Positions 1 to 9,240 of a stretch of 11,915 nucleotides of DNA are shown one piece after another. Each line of letters opens with the position of its first letter. The first letter of the stretch is position 1. Location: the NCBI GenBank assembly GCA_028821635.1, contig JAPPDO010000440.1:1-11915 (forward strand), written 5' to 3'. This DNA is from Ekhidna sp. (GTDB taxonomy: Bacteria; Bacteroidota; Bacteroidia; Cytophagales; Cyclobacteriaceae). The notes beneath the pieces are model-generated. The model saw only the letters and a list, made by a program, of their open reading frames with translations, was not told the origin of the DNA and did not search any database. The position numbers and the translations under genes were made by a program.

Positions 1-131
1 CCTAATTGGGGAACCGTAAAATTGTATTGGCATGACTTGCATTTATAACGTTGTCTTCCCCCACTCTTGCCATTCTTAATGAAGTCTTTAACATGACATT
101 GGGGACAGTGAGTAATTGGTGTGTGCATCAT
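1..131 (-). CDS. IS1-like transposase, N-terminal zinc-ribbon part (partial, runs off the left edge)
   Basis: Reading the minus strand from the ATG at 131 (a second in-frame ATG follows at 128) gives 43 open codons to the window edge. The peptide has CPQC at residues 9-12 and CKSC at 31-34, with KNGKSGGRQRYKCKSC between and around them, then YNFT. This CxxC...NGK...RQRYKCxxC...FT layout is the zinc-ribbon DNA-binding head found at the N-terminus of IS1-type transposases (InsA-like), which binds the element's terminal inverted repeats. The catalytic DDE part would lie outside the window, so activity cannot be judged. The gene is too short here to be called by ORF length alone, but the four cysteines and the flanking motif are specific. 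The right end of the element probably lies within about 100 bases upstream of this start (about 132-230). No terminal repeat can be confirmed without the other end. A non-IS zinc-ribbon protein is a less likely alternative. Confidence 0.72.
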   Translation of the reverse strand, partial: MMHTPITHCPQCHVKDFIKNGKSGGRQRYKCKSCQYNFTVPQL

Positions 132-347
132 TTTATTTTTTATCGCAAAACTACTTCATTTTAGCAATGCCGAAAATTCTAATAACTAAAAGGTTACTCC
201 GGTGTTTAAGCTTTCTCGGACGTTGATTATTTTACTGTTTGACTTATTAATAAGGTCTCAATTCAGTGAAGACACATTTTCCGGCTCAGAACGTATTTTA
301 TTTGTTCGTTAATCGGGACAATCCAAATCCTCGTCTGCAAAAAGAAC

Positions 348-365
348 CTTTTTTATCTAAAAAAG
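348..365. repeat. Short perfect A/T hairpin upstream of the promoter
   Basis: CTTTTTT (348-354), the loop ATCT, then AAAAAAG (359-365) form a 7-bp perfect inverted repeat. It lies 8 bases upstream of the -33 element at 373. The stem contains only one G-C pair, so it would be a weak terminator. It could equally act as a bent A-tract upstream element or be chance in an AT-rich spacer. Confidence 0.3.
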
Positions 366-372
366 AATTATC

Positions 373-404
373 TTGTGTTAATTCGATTTTTATTTATAAC
401 TTTG
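373..404 (+). promoter_or_regulatory. Bacteroidota-type promoter (TTG / TAnnTTTG) for the giant secreted-protein gene
   Basis: TTG at 373-375 and TAACTTTG at 397-404 are separated by 21 bases. TAACTTTG is a full match to the Bacteroidota -7 consensus TAnnTTTG, and the spacing lies in the 17-23 range known for Flavobacterium-type promoters. Transcription would start near 411, leaving a leader of about 110 bases before the ATG at 522. It would probably read through both the 2901-residue gene and the PorP/SprF gene, since only 13 bases separate them. Confidence 0.55.
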
Positions 405-521
405 TTTAATTAATATTATGCCTTCAAATTTTTAAATAATTCAAATAGCTTCCCAAACAGGTTACATTACATTTGCCAAACGTATGTATTACTAAAAATC
501 TCTTCTTTACCCAGAAAAACA

Positions 522-3500
522 ATGAATAATTACATCCGAATTTTACATATAATAACCCTTGTTTCTGCCGTATCCACTGTTTCAGCGCAAACAGAAATTT
601 GTAATAATAGTACTGATGATGATGGGGATGGATTTGTAGACTGTTTTGATCCGGACTGTTCCAACAACATAGAATGTGAAGATTTCTTTTTCGGAAACTC
701 TGTGAGCTGTGAGGACGAGGTGGACGTAAAGACATTCGCAGTTCGCAATGAGTGGACATCTGACGGTGGGACAGTAACCAGCCACGCAACCCCGATGGTG
801 GGAGATTTGGATCATAACGGAATACCTGAGGTAGTTACCGTCAATAATCTAGGAACACTTGACCTTTTTGTTCTCAATGGAGCAACAGGACAAACAATTG
901 CTTCTACCGATATCGGATTCCTCCCTGGTAACTCCCCAATCCTTGCTGATGTAGATAATGATGATAAAGGAGAAATTATTGTCTTTGAAAGCGATAGAGG
1001 TTCCAAACTGGCCGTGTACGGCGTTGATTTTACGAGCAATGCGCTCACGCTCATCTGGCAGAGAGAAGCTTCCAAAAATGACGGACTTGGTAATCCGGGG
1101 GTAGCTGATTTTGATGAAGACGGTGATGTAGAGATATACTATCGAAATGAAATAATGAGTGCCGCCGACGGAAGTATCTTAATAGCTGGAAGTGGTAAAA
1201 AATGGAATCAAGCCTATATTTCGCAGCCGATTGCAGCTGACATCTTTGAGGAAGACCAATGTCTGGATTGCAAAGGTCTGGAATTGATTACAGGAAACGA
1301 AATTTGGTCTATAAATGAAGACAAACGTACCAGAACGATCGTTGCCGACCTTAATGAGTTGATCCATGATGATGACTCTACAGTTAATTTTTACCCAAAA
1401 TTCAGAACAGGGTCAAACATATCCTCAGCCTCCATAGCTGACTATAATCAGGATGGTAATCTTGACATCATTTTATCAGGTGCCTTGGGGAGCAGCCTTC
1501 GGTCGGCTGAGACAACCGTTTTTTTCTGGGATATCACCAACAAGAGTTTTCTGAAATGGGCCGACGGCAAAAACTTCAGAAATGGAACCGGCAGAATCAA
1601 TATTGGAGATGTAGACGGAGATGGTAAACTAAATGCCAATTTCGTCATGGATCAGGAACTCATTTCCCTTGACGAAAATTTCAAATTACATTGGGACTTC
1701 CCAATCAAAGAGGGATCTTCAGGATTTACCGGATGTTCATTATTTGATTTTGACGGTGACGGTTCAGTCGAAATCGTGTACCGAGGTGAAGAAAATCTGT
1801 TTATACTCAGAGGCGATAAAGAGCTATCCGACCAGAACAGAGTAAGGAGAAGTATTCTCTGTCGTTCCCGAACACGAGAAGAGTATCCGGTGATTGCAGA
1901 CGTGGACGGTGACGGGAGTAGTGAAATATGCGTTGCTTGTTATTTTGATGATGCCACTCCATTCAATCCGTATGAGAACACCCAATATGGAAGCATAAGA
2001 GTATATGGGTCCAACGGTGAGTCTTGGGTGCCTGCAAGGAGGGTTTGGAATCAGCACGGATATTACAACGTAAATATTAACGATGACCTTACAGTGCCCC
2101 GTGAAATTCAGAACCATGCAGTGACCTTCGCTGCTGCTGACATTTGCGAATATGCCGACGGCACCTCCATTCCGTTCGACATCAGCCCGCTTAATACATT
2201 CTTAAATCAGTCGCCAATCCTTAATATGGATGGCTGCGTGGAGTTTGTTGCGCCGGATATAAAATTTAGCGGCACAATTCAGGCAGACCCCATCACATGC
2301 CCCAGTGCGTCTACGCAAGTAAGATTTGAACTTACAAATACCGGAGATGCAGACATTTCCGGTAACTTACCTGTATCTTATTACGCAGGTGGTGATCCCC
2401 GAATCTCAGCAGAAGCAACGCTGCTTGATACTGAAATGATTTTTTTAGAGAATTTGAAAGTTGGCGAAACGTTATCCGTCGCACAAAATATATCTGCAAT
2501 CGGAGGAGAATCTGAGCTATTCGTTGTCCTTAACAACAATGGCTCCACGCCGCCTATCGGTGAGAATCCTGCTACCGCAACCATTCCGGAGTGCGATACG
2601 GAAAATAACATAGAAAGGGTAGTTGTAACATCCTCAACCTTTGAGTTGAAAACAGCGGTTATCAAAAATAATGAAATATGCGCAGACAGCTACGTTGATA
2701 GCAATGGGAATACCATTAATGTCAACAATAACGGTGTAGCAAGGGCGTATTTTTTGGGCACATTACCTCGCACCTCAGGATCTTTTTGGTTAGAAAATTT
2801 TGAAGATCAAAGCATTGGGACGACCAATGACACAGAAGCAACTTCCTGGTCTTCTGATCCCGGAAGTATCGGGCCTGTGTTTTACGGTGTTGATAATTAT
2901 ACTAATGACGGTTCCGGTTTAATGTTTAAAGTAACCCATGCCGGCAACGATAATGAAGCCGGAGTAGTAACATGGACATCCGAAGCCATTGATATTTCGG
3001 GATATACGGATATCTCTGTCTCTATTGACCTTTTTGAAAGAGGAGACCTAGAAGGCTCGGGCGACTTTCGTGATTTCATAAAAGTCGAGTATGAGTTAAG
3101 GGATATTTCAGACAGGGTTACCCAGAGCGGAGAATTTAATGAAGGGGTGCATTATGGAAACTTTGACTACGCTCGCGCAGAACTATCAGGCATTAATAAT
3201 GCCGGGCAAAACGATGTCTCTTTGATCATCAAAGTCAGTATACACAGCAATAGTGATACTGAAAATCATTACATTGATAATATTAAACTTCAGGGAACCG
3301 CCAACTTAACTTCAGGAGAACTTGCTGAAGCCGACGGATTTGAATTTGAATGGTACGATATTGCCGATACCGATTTTAGCGATGTTTTAAACAGTACAAG
3401 CACTTTTACACAAATGGACGGCGGAGACTATCGCGTTCTTGCACGCTTCCCCGAGACCGTTTGCTATTCGGACACAGTAACGGTGACTATCACTGAAACA

Positions 3501-6500
3501 CGACCCGATATTTATGTTTGGGCATACGAAGAGGCCCCAAATACAAATTGTGAAAATCCAAACGGTATCGCCTCCGCCTTCGTTTATACCACCACCCAAG
3601 ATGGCAGCTTTCCTGCCACCACAAGCAACCCGCCGCAAGATACGCTGGTAACAGCCGACGGGTATGAATTCACATGGTTCTTTGAAGGAGATGCGGCAAC
3701 CCCCATAGGTACAGGGACACGACTATCCAATCGTAACCAGACAGGCTATAATGTAGAAGTATTTCAACATGCTACCGCCTGTACTTCCTCTAGGGATGTG
3801 GAAATTACCTCTGCCAACACCAACGTGACGGGCGTGAATACAAACGTAGCTAACATCACAGAATGCGGAGGAACAGGCACATTATCCGCAGATGTAGGAG
3901 GAACAACAACGGGTTATACATTCTACTGGTACGATGGAGACACGGAAAAGCCAACTCCTGATTTTCAAGGAGCTTCCTATGAAGTAGATAATGAGGGAGC
4001 GTTTCTGCTTATCGTTGAGAATGATGCTTCTAAATGTGAATACAGGGAAGTTTTGAGAGTCGCAGATAACTCAATAAAGCCCGAACCTTCCATTAGAGTA
4101 ACGAGTCAAAATACCTATTGTGTAAATGGAAATGGAGTTTTAACTGCTGACGGTGATGGTGCCGGTGGTACTGCCGGCTATAAATTTGAATGGTTTTTAG
4201 GCAGAAATACCCTCGCCGCTAATGCCCTGCCGGGACCCGCAGATGAGGACGTATTCTTCGTTAGTGGTGACTCCTCCCAACTCGGGGGTCTTAAAAACGC
4301 TACTTACACAGTGAGAGTAACTGAGAAAGCAGCAGGATGCTCTGAAACGGCAAGAAGGCGTATTAGAGATAATTCTAGCCCTCTTACAGTTGATCCGGAT
4401 GCCATGGACACAGACATCGCAATCATTAGCTGTGATCCCTCGGTCTCGGCTTCTTTGGATGCTTCCGGAGTAGTTCCGGGAAGTGGGGATTATGAATTTG
4501 AATTATATGAAGGAAATACTGTCACTGGCACTCCGGACTCAACGAATACCACCGGCTTATTCAACGTTTCAGAGGCAGGAAACTACTCACTCGTGGTTGC
4601 TGACAGTGTTACAGGGTGCGTTGCTCCCAGAATTCCCATCACCATAACCAGAGAAGAGCCTGATATTACCCCTGTAATCCGGATTATTCGGGATAACTTC
4701 AGTTGTGATATCGCAAATCCAACAGGCAGTGCAACACTTACAATTGATGAAGGTCCGAATACCAACTATTCGTTTAGATGGTATCGGGGAACATCAGCAA
4801 CAGGCACCGTAATTGATTCTGATTCCCTTATTGACAATCAATTACATGGGACTTATACCGTTCTGATAACTCATAATGCCACAAGCTGCACCCAAATCGC
4901 GCGTGCTGTCATTAGGGAATTCACTCCCACGCTTACTGTAAGGACTTCTTCAAGTACTCACCACTCAGATTGTTATCCCGCAAATGGTGAGGTTAATGTA
5001 GTGCCAAACCTGACGTTTGCTCCGACAGGAACTCCAACAGGATTTACTGCTGATTATGATTATCAATGGTATTTCGGGTCAAGTGCAACCGCTGGCGATG
5101 AGCTTGAAGAGGGAGTAGACCCCGGCAACCTCTCTACTCCCACAGATGTCACTACTGACAATGTAACCGGACTTGCTGCCGGTGATTACACTGTGGTCAT
5201 TACGGAGATGCAAACTGGATGTATTAGTGCAATAGAGACTGTCACTGTAACTGACGAGGTGTCTCCTTATCGACCAACTATCGCTTTTACCTCGAATATT
5301 ATCCCCAATTTTTGTAATGAAAGTTCCGGGGAAATCATGGCTCAGATAACTGCCATGCCGGCTGCTCCCAGTGCCGCTAATGGGGGCACGGCATTTTCAT
5401 TTGAATGGTATGAGGGGGCGCAGGATTTTGCTTCTTTGACAGCAACCGGCTCCGGGGCAGAGCTTACTAACGGAGAAAGCCTTGTAACAGCACCGGGAAA
5501 TCCTATTACTGTGGCGAATAGCGGGGGCACCGGATTAGGAGCAACGGTTACATTAGGTCGAATCGTTTCCGGCCTTTACACTCTTGTGACAATAGATAAT
5601 GTAACGGGGTGCAGGTTCTCTGATATGTATGAATTAGGCTATCAGGGACAACAGGTAACAACGGCACTTACTGTAGAGAACGTTGAAGAGTGTCCTGACG
5701 ATGACGGAATTGCCAGGGTTGGATTAGCAGACAACATTACCTTAACAGTAGTAAACACTCCGCCACGAACAACTATGTTTACCGTTGGTGAGGCATTTAC
5801 AACTTCAGGAGGTGCTAGAGGAACAATTGTTTCTGACGATGGTGCTGAGATGGTTCAAATCGTACTTGATGGAGGATCCTCTACTCCTGCTAATGCTGAA
5901 ACCATCACCTCAGGTGGAGTTAATGCGGTTATTAATGTCATAACTAATGCTGGATATGCTACGGGACAGCCTGATGACATAAGTCAATATATTGTTTACT
6001 TATATGCAGGGTCAGGGGTTCCTGCAAACCGGTTGGATTCCTATACTTATGAAGGTAAAGTATTCCCATATACCTACAATCCTGCTACCGGTGATAGATT
6101 AGACGGAGATGGAAATGCACTAGCAGCAGGAAGAGGGCCGGTTCTCACTTCGGGACAGGAAGCCTCATTCTCGGAATTGCCTGCCGGAGACTACATAGCT
6201 ATCGCTAGGGAAATCAGAAACCCGGCATTCAACCCGGGATCTACGCTGCAATGTTGGACGGCAGCATCATTGGACGAGGAGATCCTTAATGTAGCATACG
6301 AACCGGTCATTCAGTCCAGAACGATAATTAACAGTACGAATTGCGATGAAAGTAACGGTAATGGATCCATATCACTCACAGTCACTGAAGACCCGAATGA
6401 AAACCGGAATCCATCGGCACTGCAACAGCCAAATGGTTATCAATTTGAATGGGTGAGGGACAGTGACGGTACCACAGTCTTAAATGAAGATATCCTGACA

Positions 6501-9227
6501 GAGACAGCTACCTCTAACCCTGACAACCTCAATCCCGGAAGCTATACCGTAACAATTCAACGATTGGGCGGACCCGGCGGCACTCCTAATAACTGTGAGG
6601 TTTCTGCTACAATCAATGTCAGGTATAATCCTGAACAACACCTGATAACAGGTGCCACTGTAATTGATAATGATGCTTGTGCCCCATTAAATGGTTCAAT
6701 TACTATCACTAACGCTGATATTACAGACAATGCAGACGAATACGAATATACATGGTACACTACTTATGTAGCTGATGGAGACCCTGGTAATGTTTTGCTC
6801 GCAAATGCTAATGTTGATGGCGGGGATAATGGAGACCCGGGCGTAAATCGGGTATCCCAACTAGAAGGTGGAACTTACTTCGTGCAGGCGGAGCAGGCTG
6901 CTGGAATTGGAACATGTATTACTAACGTCTTTGAGGTTGAAATAGAAGATAACCGACTTAATCCCATCATTAGCGTGGAATTAAATACGGCAGACTCTAC
7001 TTGTGCTCCCGGCTTTACCTCAGAAGGATCACTAGCTGCTACAGTTACACTACGCGACGGCAGCGGTCCTTTTGACGATACTGACGCAGATTATGGTTTC
7101 CAATGGTATTCGGGGGCAGGAACAGGAACCATACTCACCGGGGAGACAAACTCCACAATCAATGATTTGGATGCGGGAACCTACACATTAGAAGTTGAGC
7201 GTGTATCTACAGGCTGCACTACCATCCAAGAATTCGAATTACCCAATGTTCCAATCACCGTGGAAATATTGGATGTGGACACCGTCAGTTCCATAAATTG
7301 TGATGGAAATGGAATAATTACCGTAACGGCTGTGAGTAGAGATAATGTTGCTGATTACGACTTTGCTTACTATAACACCGATCCTACTTCAGGGTCTCCT
7401 GCTCCCATCTTCCAATCAAATTTAGGAGGCGCCTATACAGCAGCAGTTCCCGGCACTTACTGGATCATCGGAACCAACACAATTATTGGATGTACAACAA
7501 CTCCATTCCAAACCATAGTTGGTGAAAACTTTGAGTATCCGACACTCACGCTTGAAGGATTTGATAACCAGTCAAATTGTGACCCCGGTATTCCTAATGG
7601 AAGACTAAGCGTTCTGGCAAACGGAGAGGGAGAAGGTGCGAATTATGACTTTGAATGGTATTTTGGAGATGACACTACTAATCCTCTTACGGCTGATGAC
7701 TACACCGGAGGCGCAGAACTTACAGGCGCAAATACCAATGAGATTACCGGAATTGCTGCCGGCACTTATACTGTGGAAGTTACTGACTTAAATTCGAGAT
7801 GCACAGTTACCCGAACAGAGATGATTCAAAATGATATTCCTAATCCAATAGCGATCTCTACCAGTTCCTCAGCTAACACTAACTGTGATAATTTTAATGG
7901 TGCAGTAGCTGTCTCCGTCATTACACCTGCCCGTGGGAAAAGTGTGAATGATTATCACTTTTATTGGTTTATCGGAGACCTGGCTACAGTTGGCGCAAAT
8001 CCGGATACCACAGCCGCAGATTTCACAGGAACACTGGTTCAAAATCTTGAGGAAGGTGACTACGTGGTTTTAGCGGTTGATGAGATTGACCGTTTCTGTC
8101 AATCCAACGCAACACAGGTTACCATAGAAGATGAAACCAACAGGCAAAATATCCCATATATACTCAATATTGATGATGTAATGGTTTGTTTTGACCAGAA
8201 GAGTGGAGGTGCTAGTGTGATACTTACAAATCCCGCCGATTCAGTAACCACTTCAATAGAATGGCAGGACGAGAATGGCAATCGGGTTGGCAGTTTAGTA
8301 TCAAATAGTGAATTCGTGATTGATAGCCTTGAAATAGGTACTTATCGTATGATATTAACCGACAACAATACCTCATGCCCTACTACGGAAATATTTGAAA
8401 TTACAGATGCGTCTATGCCTCCAAACGCCCCAGCCGTTCAGATTATAAATCACAGAACTAACTGCTTGGAAGCCAATGGAAATGCCATTACGAACGTAGA
8501 CGGGTCAACGCTGAACTTAGTCTTTGAATGGTTTGATCCGACCGACATGACCACGCCAATGTTTACCGGTGCCAATATCTCAGTTTTAGACTCAATAACT
8601 TATCTGGTTCGGGCAACCGACGTAACTACAGGATGTGCATCTGAGCTTGCCCAAGCCGATGTTCTTTATCAAATTACCGACCCCGTATTCTCAATAGAAG
8701 CAAATAGTTCTCTTTGTCTCAGAACAGAGGACGGAGTTATCAATCAATTTACCGGTACTGCGATTGTGAACTTTGATGAGTTTAATGATGCTTCTTTAAC
8801 ATCGTATGAATGGATATTCCTGGAAACGAATGAAGTCGTAAGCACAGGCTCAAGATTGATAGATGCAATTCCAGGAAATTATGGGGTTCGTTTCATAGCA
8901 GATAATGGCTGCGAATATTACGATGAATTTGAAATAGGCATTGAATTAAACATTTTTAATGGTATCTCCGCCAATGGAGATAGAAGGAATGATTTCTTCT
9001 TAATTGATTGTCTGGATTTGTTCCCTGATAATAATGTGAAAATATTCAATAGAGCAGGTCAAAAAATTTACGATGTAGATTTTTATAATAATGCATCCAC
9101 CCGATTTGAAGGCTTAAGTAACGTTGGTGCCGGAGGACTGGTACTTCCCGCAGGAACTTACTACTATCTGATAGATTTAGGCACCGGAGGTGACCTTATT
9201 CAAGGGTATTTAGAGTTAGTAAGGTAA
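522..9227 (+). CDS. Giant T9SS type B cargo: FG-GAP propeller, CARDB-like domain, ~18 Ig-like repeats, gliding-motility-associated C-terminal domain
   Basis: This 2901-residue protein is probably exported by Sec and then by the type IX secretion system to the cell surface. Residues 1-22 are a signal peptide (hydrophobic core, VSA before Gln). Residues about 26-50 carry a DDDGDG acidic loop with cysteines, resembling a Ca-binding motif. FG-GAP/VCBS loops of the DxDxDG type start near residues 95, 143, 196, 307, 363, 409 and 460; a degenerate loop at about 240 carries CLDC instead of an acidic loop. The WNQHGYYNVNINDDL motif begins at W509, followed by a CARDB-like domain (about 576-700). About 18 Ig-like repeats fill 707-2808. 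Residues 2809-2901 are the type B C-terminal domain (FNGISANGD, VKIFNRAGQKIY, LPAGTYYYLIDL). Such proteins are typically adhesins or surface filaments, as with SprB in gliding flavobacteria. Gliding itself cannot be inferred, because this tail also occurs in non-gliders. The PorP/SprF gene directly downstream fits this reading. The ligand is unknown. The reading frame is intact throughout. Confidence 0.92.
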   Translation: MNNYIRILHIITLVSAVSTVSAQTEICNNSTDDDGDGFVDCFDPDCSNNIECEDFFFGNSVSCEDEVDVKTFAVRNEWTSDGGTVTSHATPMVGDLDHNGIPEVVTVNNLGTLDLFVLNGATGQTIASTDIGFLPGNSPILADVDNDDKGEIIVFESDRGSKLAVYGVDFTSNALTLIWQREASKNDGLGNPGVADFDEDGDVEIYYRNEIMSAADGSILIAGSGKKWNQAYISQPIAADIFEEDQCLDCKGLELITGNEIWSINEDKRTRTIVADLNELIHDDDSTVNFYPKFRTGSNISSASIADYNQDGNLDIILSGALGSSLRSAETTVFFWDITNKSFLKWADGKNFRNGTGRINIGDVDGDGKLNANFVMDQELISLDENFKLHWDFPIKEGSSGFTGCSLFDFDGDGSVEIVYRGEENLFILRGDKELSDQNRVRRSILCRSRTREEYPVIADVDGDGSSEICVACYFDDATPFNPYENTQYGSIRVYGSNGESWVPARRVWNQHGYYNVNINDDLTVPREIQNHAVTFAAADICEYADGTSIPFDISPLNTFLNQSPILNMDGCVEFVAPDIKFSGTIQADPITCPSASTQVRFELTNTGDADISGNLPVSYYAGGDPRISAEATLLDTEMIFLENLKVGETLSVAQNISAIGGESELFVVLNNNGSTPPIGENPATATIPECDTENNIERVVVTSSTFELKTAVIKNNEICADSYVDSNGNTINVNNNGVARAYFLGTLPRTSGSFWLENFEDQSIGTTNDTEATSWSSDPGSIGPVFYGVDNYTNDGSGLMFKVTHAGNDNEAGVVTWTSEAIDISGYTDISVSIDLFERGDLEGSGDFRDFIKVEYELRDISDRVTQSGEFNEGVHYGNFDYARAELSGINNAGQNDVSLIIKVSIHSNSDTENHYIDNIKLQGTANLTSGELAEADGFEFEWYDIADTDFSDVLNSTSTFTQMDGGDYRVLARFPETVCYSDTVTVTITETRPDIYVWAYEEAPNTNCENPNGIASAFVYTTTQDGSFPATTSNPPQDTLVTADGYEFTWFFEGDAATPIGTGTRLSNRNQTGYNVEVFQHATACTSSRDVEITSANTNVTGVNTNVANITECGGTGTLSADVGGTTTGYTFYWYDGDTEKPTPDFQGASYEVDNEGAFLLIVENDASKCEYREVLRVADNSIKPEPSIRVTSQNTYCVNGNGVLTADGDGAGGTAGYKFEWFLGRNTLAANALPGPADEDVFFVSGDSSQLGGLKNATYTVRVTEKAAGCSETARRRIRDNSSPLTVDPDAMDTDIAIISCDPSVSASLDASGVVPGSGDYEFELYEGNTVTGTPDSTNTTGLFNVSEAGNYSLVVADSVTGCVAPRIPITITREEPDITPVIRIIRDNFSCDIANPTGSATLTIDEGPNTNYSFRWYRGTSATGTVIDSDSLIDNQLHGTYTVLITHNATSCTQIARAVIREFTPTLTVRTSSSTHHSDCYPANGEVNVVPNLTFAPTGTPTGFTADYDYQWYFGSSATAGDELEEGVDPGNLSTPTDVTTDNVTGLAAGDYTVVITEMQTGCISAIETVTVTDEVSPYRPTIAFTSNIIPNFCNESSGEIMAQITAMPAAPSAANGGTAFSFEWYEGAQDFASLTATGSGAELTNGESLVTAPGNPITVANSGGTGLGATVTLGRIVSGLYTLVTIDNVTGCRFSDMYELGYQGQQVTTALTVENVEECPDDDGIARVGLADNITLTVVNTPPRTTMFTVGEAFTTSGGARGTIVSDDGAEMVQIVLDGGSSTPANAETITSGGVNAVINVITNAGYATGQPDDISQYIVYLYAGSGVPANRLDSYTYEGKVFPYTYNPATGDRLDGDGNALAAGRGPVLTSGQEASFSELPAGDYIAIAREIRNPAFNPGSTLQCWTAASLDEEILNVAYEPVIQSRTIINSTNCDESNGNGSISLTVTEDPNENRNPSALQQPNGYQFEWVRDSDGTTVLNEDILTETATSNPDNLNPGSYTVTIQRLGGPGGTPNNCEVSATINVRYNPEQHLITGATVIDNDACAPLNGSITITNADITDNADEYEYTWYTTYVADGDPGNVLLANANVDGGDNGDPGVNRVSQLEGGTYFVQAEQAAGIGTCITNVFEVEIEDNRLNPIISVELNTADSTCAPGFTSEGSLAATVTLRDGSGPFDDTDADYGFQWYSGAGTGTILTGETNSTINDLDAGTYTLEVERVSTGCTTIQEFELPNVPITVEILDVDTVSSINCDGNGIITVTAVSRDNVADYDFAYYNTDPTSGSPAPIFQSNLGGAYTAAVPGTYWIIGTNTIIGCTTTPFQTIVGENFEYPTLTLEGFDNQSNCDPGIPNGRLSVLANGEGEGANYDFEWYFGDDTTNPLTADDYTGGAELTGANTNEITGIAAGTYTVEVTDLNSRCTVTRTEMIQNDIPNPIAISTSSSANTNCDNFNGAVAVSVITPARGKSVNDYHFYWFIGDLATVGANPDTTAADFTGTLVQNLEEGDYVVLAVDEIDRFCQSNATQVTIEDETNRQNIPYILNIDDVMVCFDQKSGGASVILTNPADSVTTSIEWQDENGNRVGSLVSNSEFVIDSLEIGTYRMILTDNNTSCPTTEIFEITDASMPPNAPAVQIINHRTNCLEANGNAITNVDGSTLNLVFEWFDPTDMTTPMFTGANISVLDSITYLVRATDVTTGCASELAQADVLYQITDPVFSIEANSSLCLRTEDGVINQFTGTAIVNFDEFNDASLTSYEWIFLETNEVVSTGSRLIDAIPGNYGVRFIADNGCEYYDEFEIGIELNIFNGISANGDRRNDFFLIDCLDLFPDNNVKIFNRAGQKIYDVDFYNNASTRFEGLSNVGAGGLVLPAGTYYYLIDLGTGGDLIQGYLELVR
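2640..8945 (+). repeat. Array of ~18 divergent Cys-paired Ig-like repeats within the giant protein
   Basis: Each unit follows the pattern N-x-x-C near its start, then Y-x-F-x-W-Y-x-G in the middle, then G-x-Y-x-V-x-V-T and TGC or a similar Cys near its end. The aromatic core position falls at residues 944, 1052, 1136, 1224, 1328, 1420, 1516, 1629, 1827, 1977, 2078, 2195, 2283, 2379, 2482, 2581, 2670 and 2764, so spacing is mostly 84-117 residues. The Trp is replaced by Leu at 1328 and 1827 and by Tyr at 2283. The first unit has a large insertion (about residues 754-925) and the ninth has two (spacings of 198 and 150 around it). Nearly every unit has one early and one late cysteine, suggesting one disulfide per domain. 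The units resemble SprB-like or other Bacteroidota Ig-like surface repeats. DNA-level divergence is high, so this is an old array, not a recently expanded one. Confidence 0.8.
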
Positions 9228-9240
9228 TTTCGGGCGGAGA

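Larger units (their letters stand above)
132..521. other. Noncoding region between IS-like end and the giant secreted-protein gene
   Basis: No credible gene is seen in either strand across these 390 bases. The left part (about 132-205) is probably the terminal noncoding part of the IS-like element. On the minus strand the stretch beginning GGAGTAACC (outer end near 200) is a possible element terminus, but this is only a guess without its partner. The region also contains a 12-base perfect palindrome CTTATTAATAAG at 243-254, an A/T hairpin at 348-365 and a promoter candidate at 373-404. The leader after the promoter is about 110 bases, AT-rich, and contains a trivial 5-codon ORF (418-435). No Shine-Dalgarno sequence precedes the ATG at 522, which is normal in Bacteroidota, where A-rich leaders are usual. 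Confidence 0.6.

Noticed and set aside
418..435. Five-codon upstream ORF in the leader of the giant gene
   Set aside because: It is too short, AT-rich, and has no sign of a leader-peptide or attenuator structure, so chance is enough to explain it.
812..8281. Several 60-97-codon minus-strand frames within the giant gene
   Set aside because: They are antisense shadows of a strongly coding frame, with no motifs, start context or conserved features.
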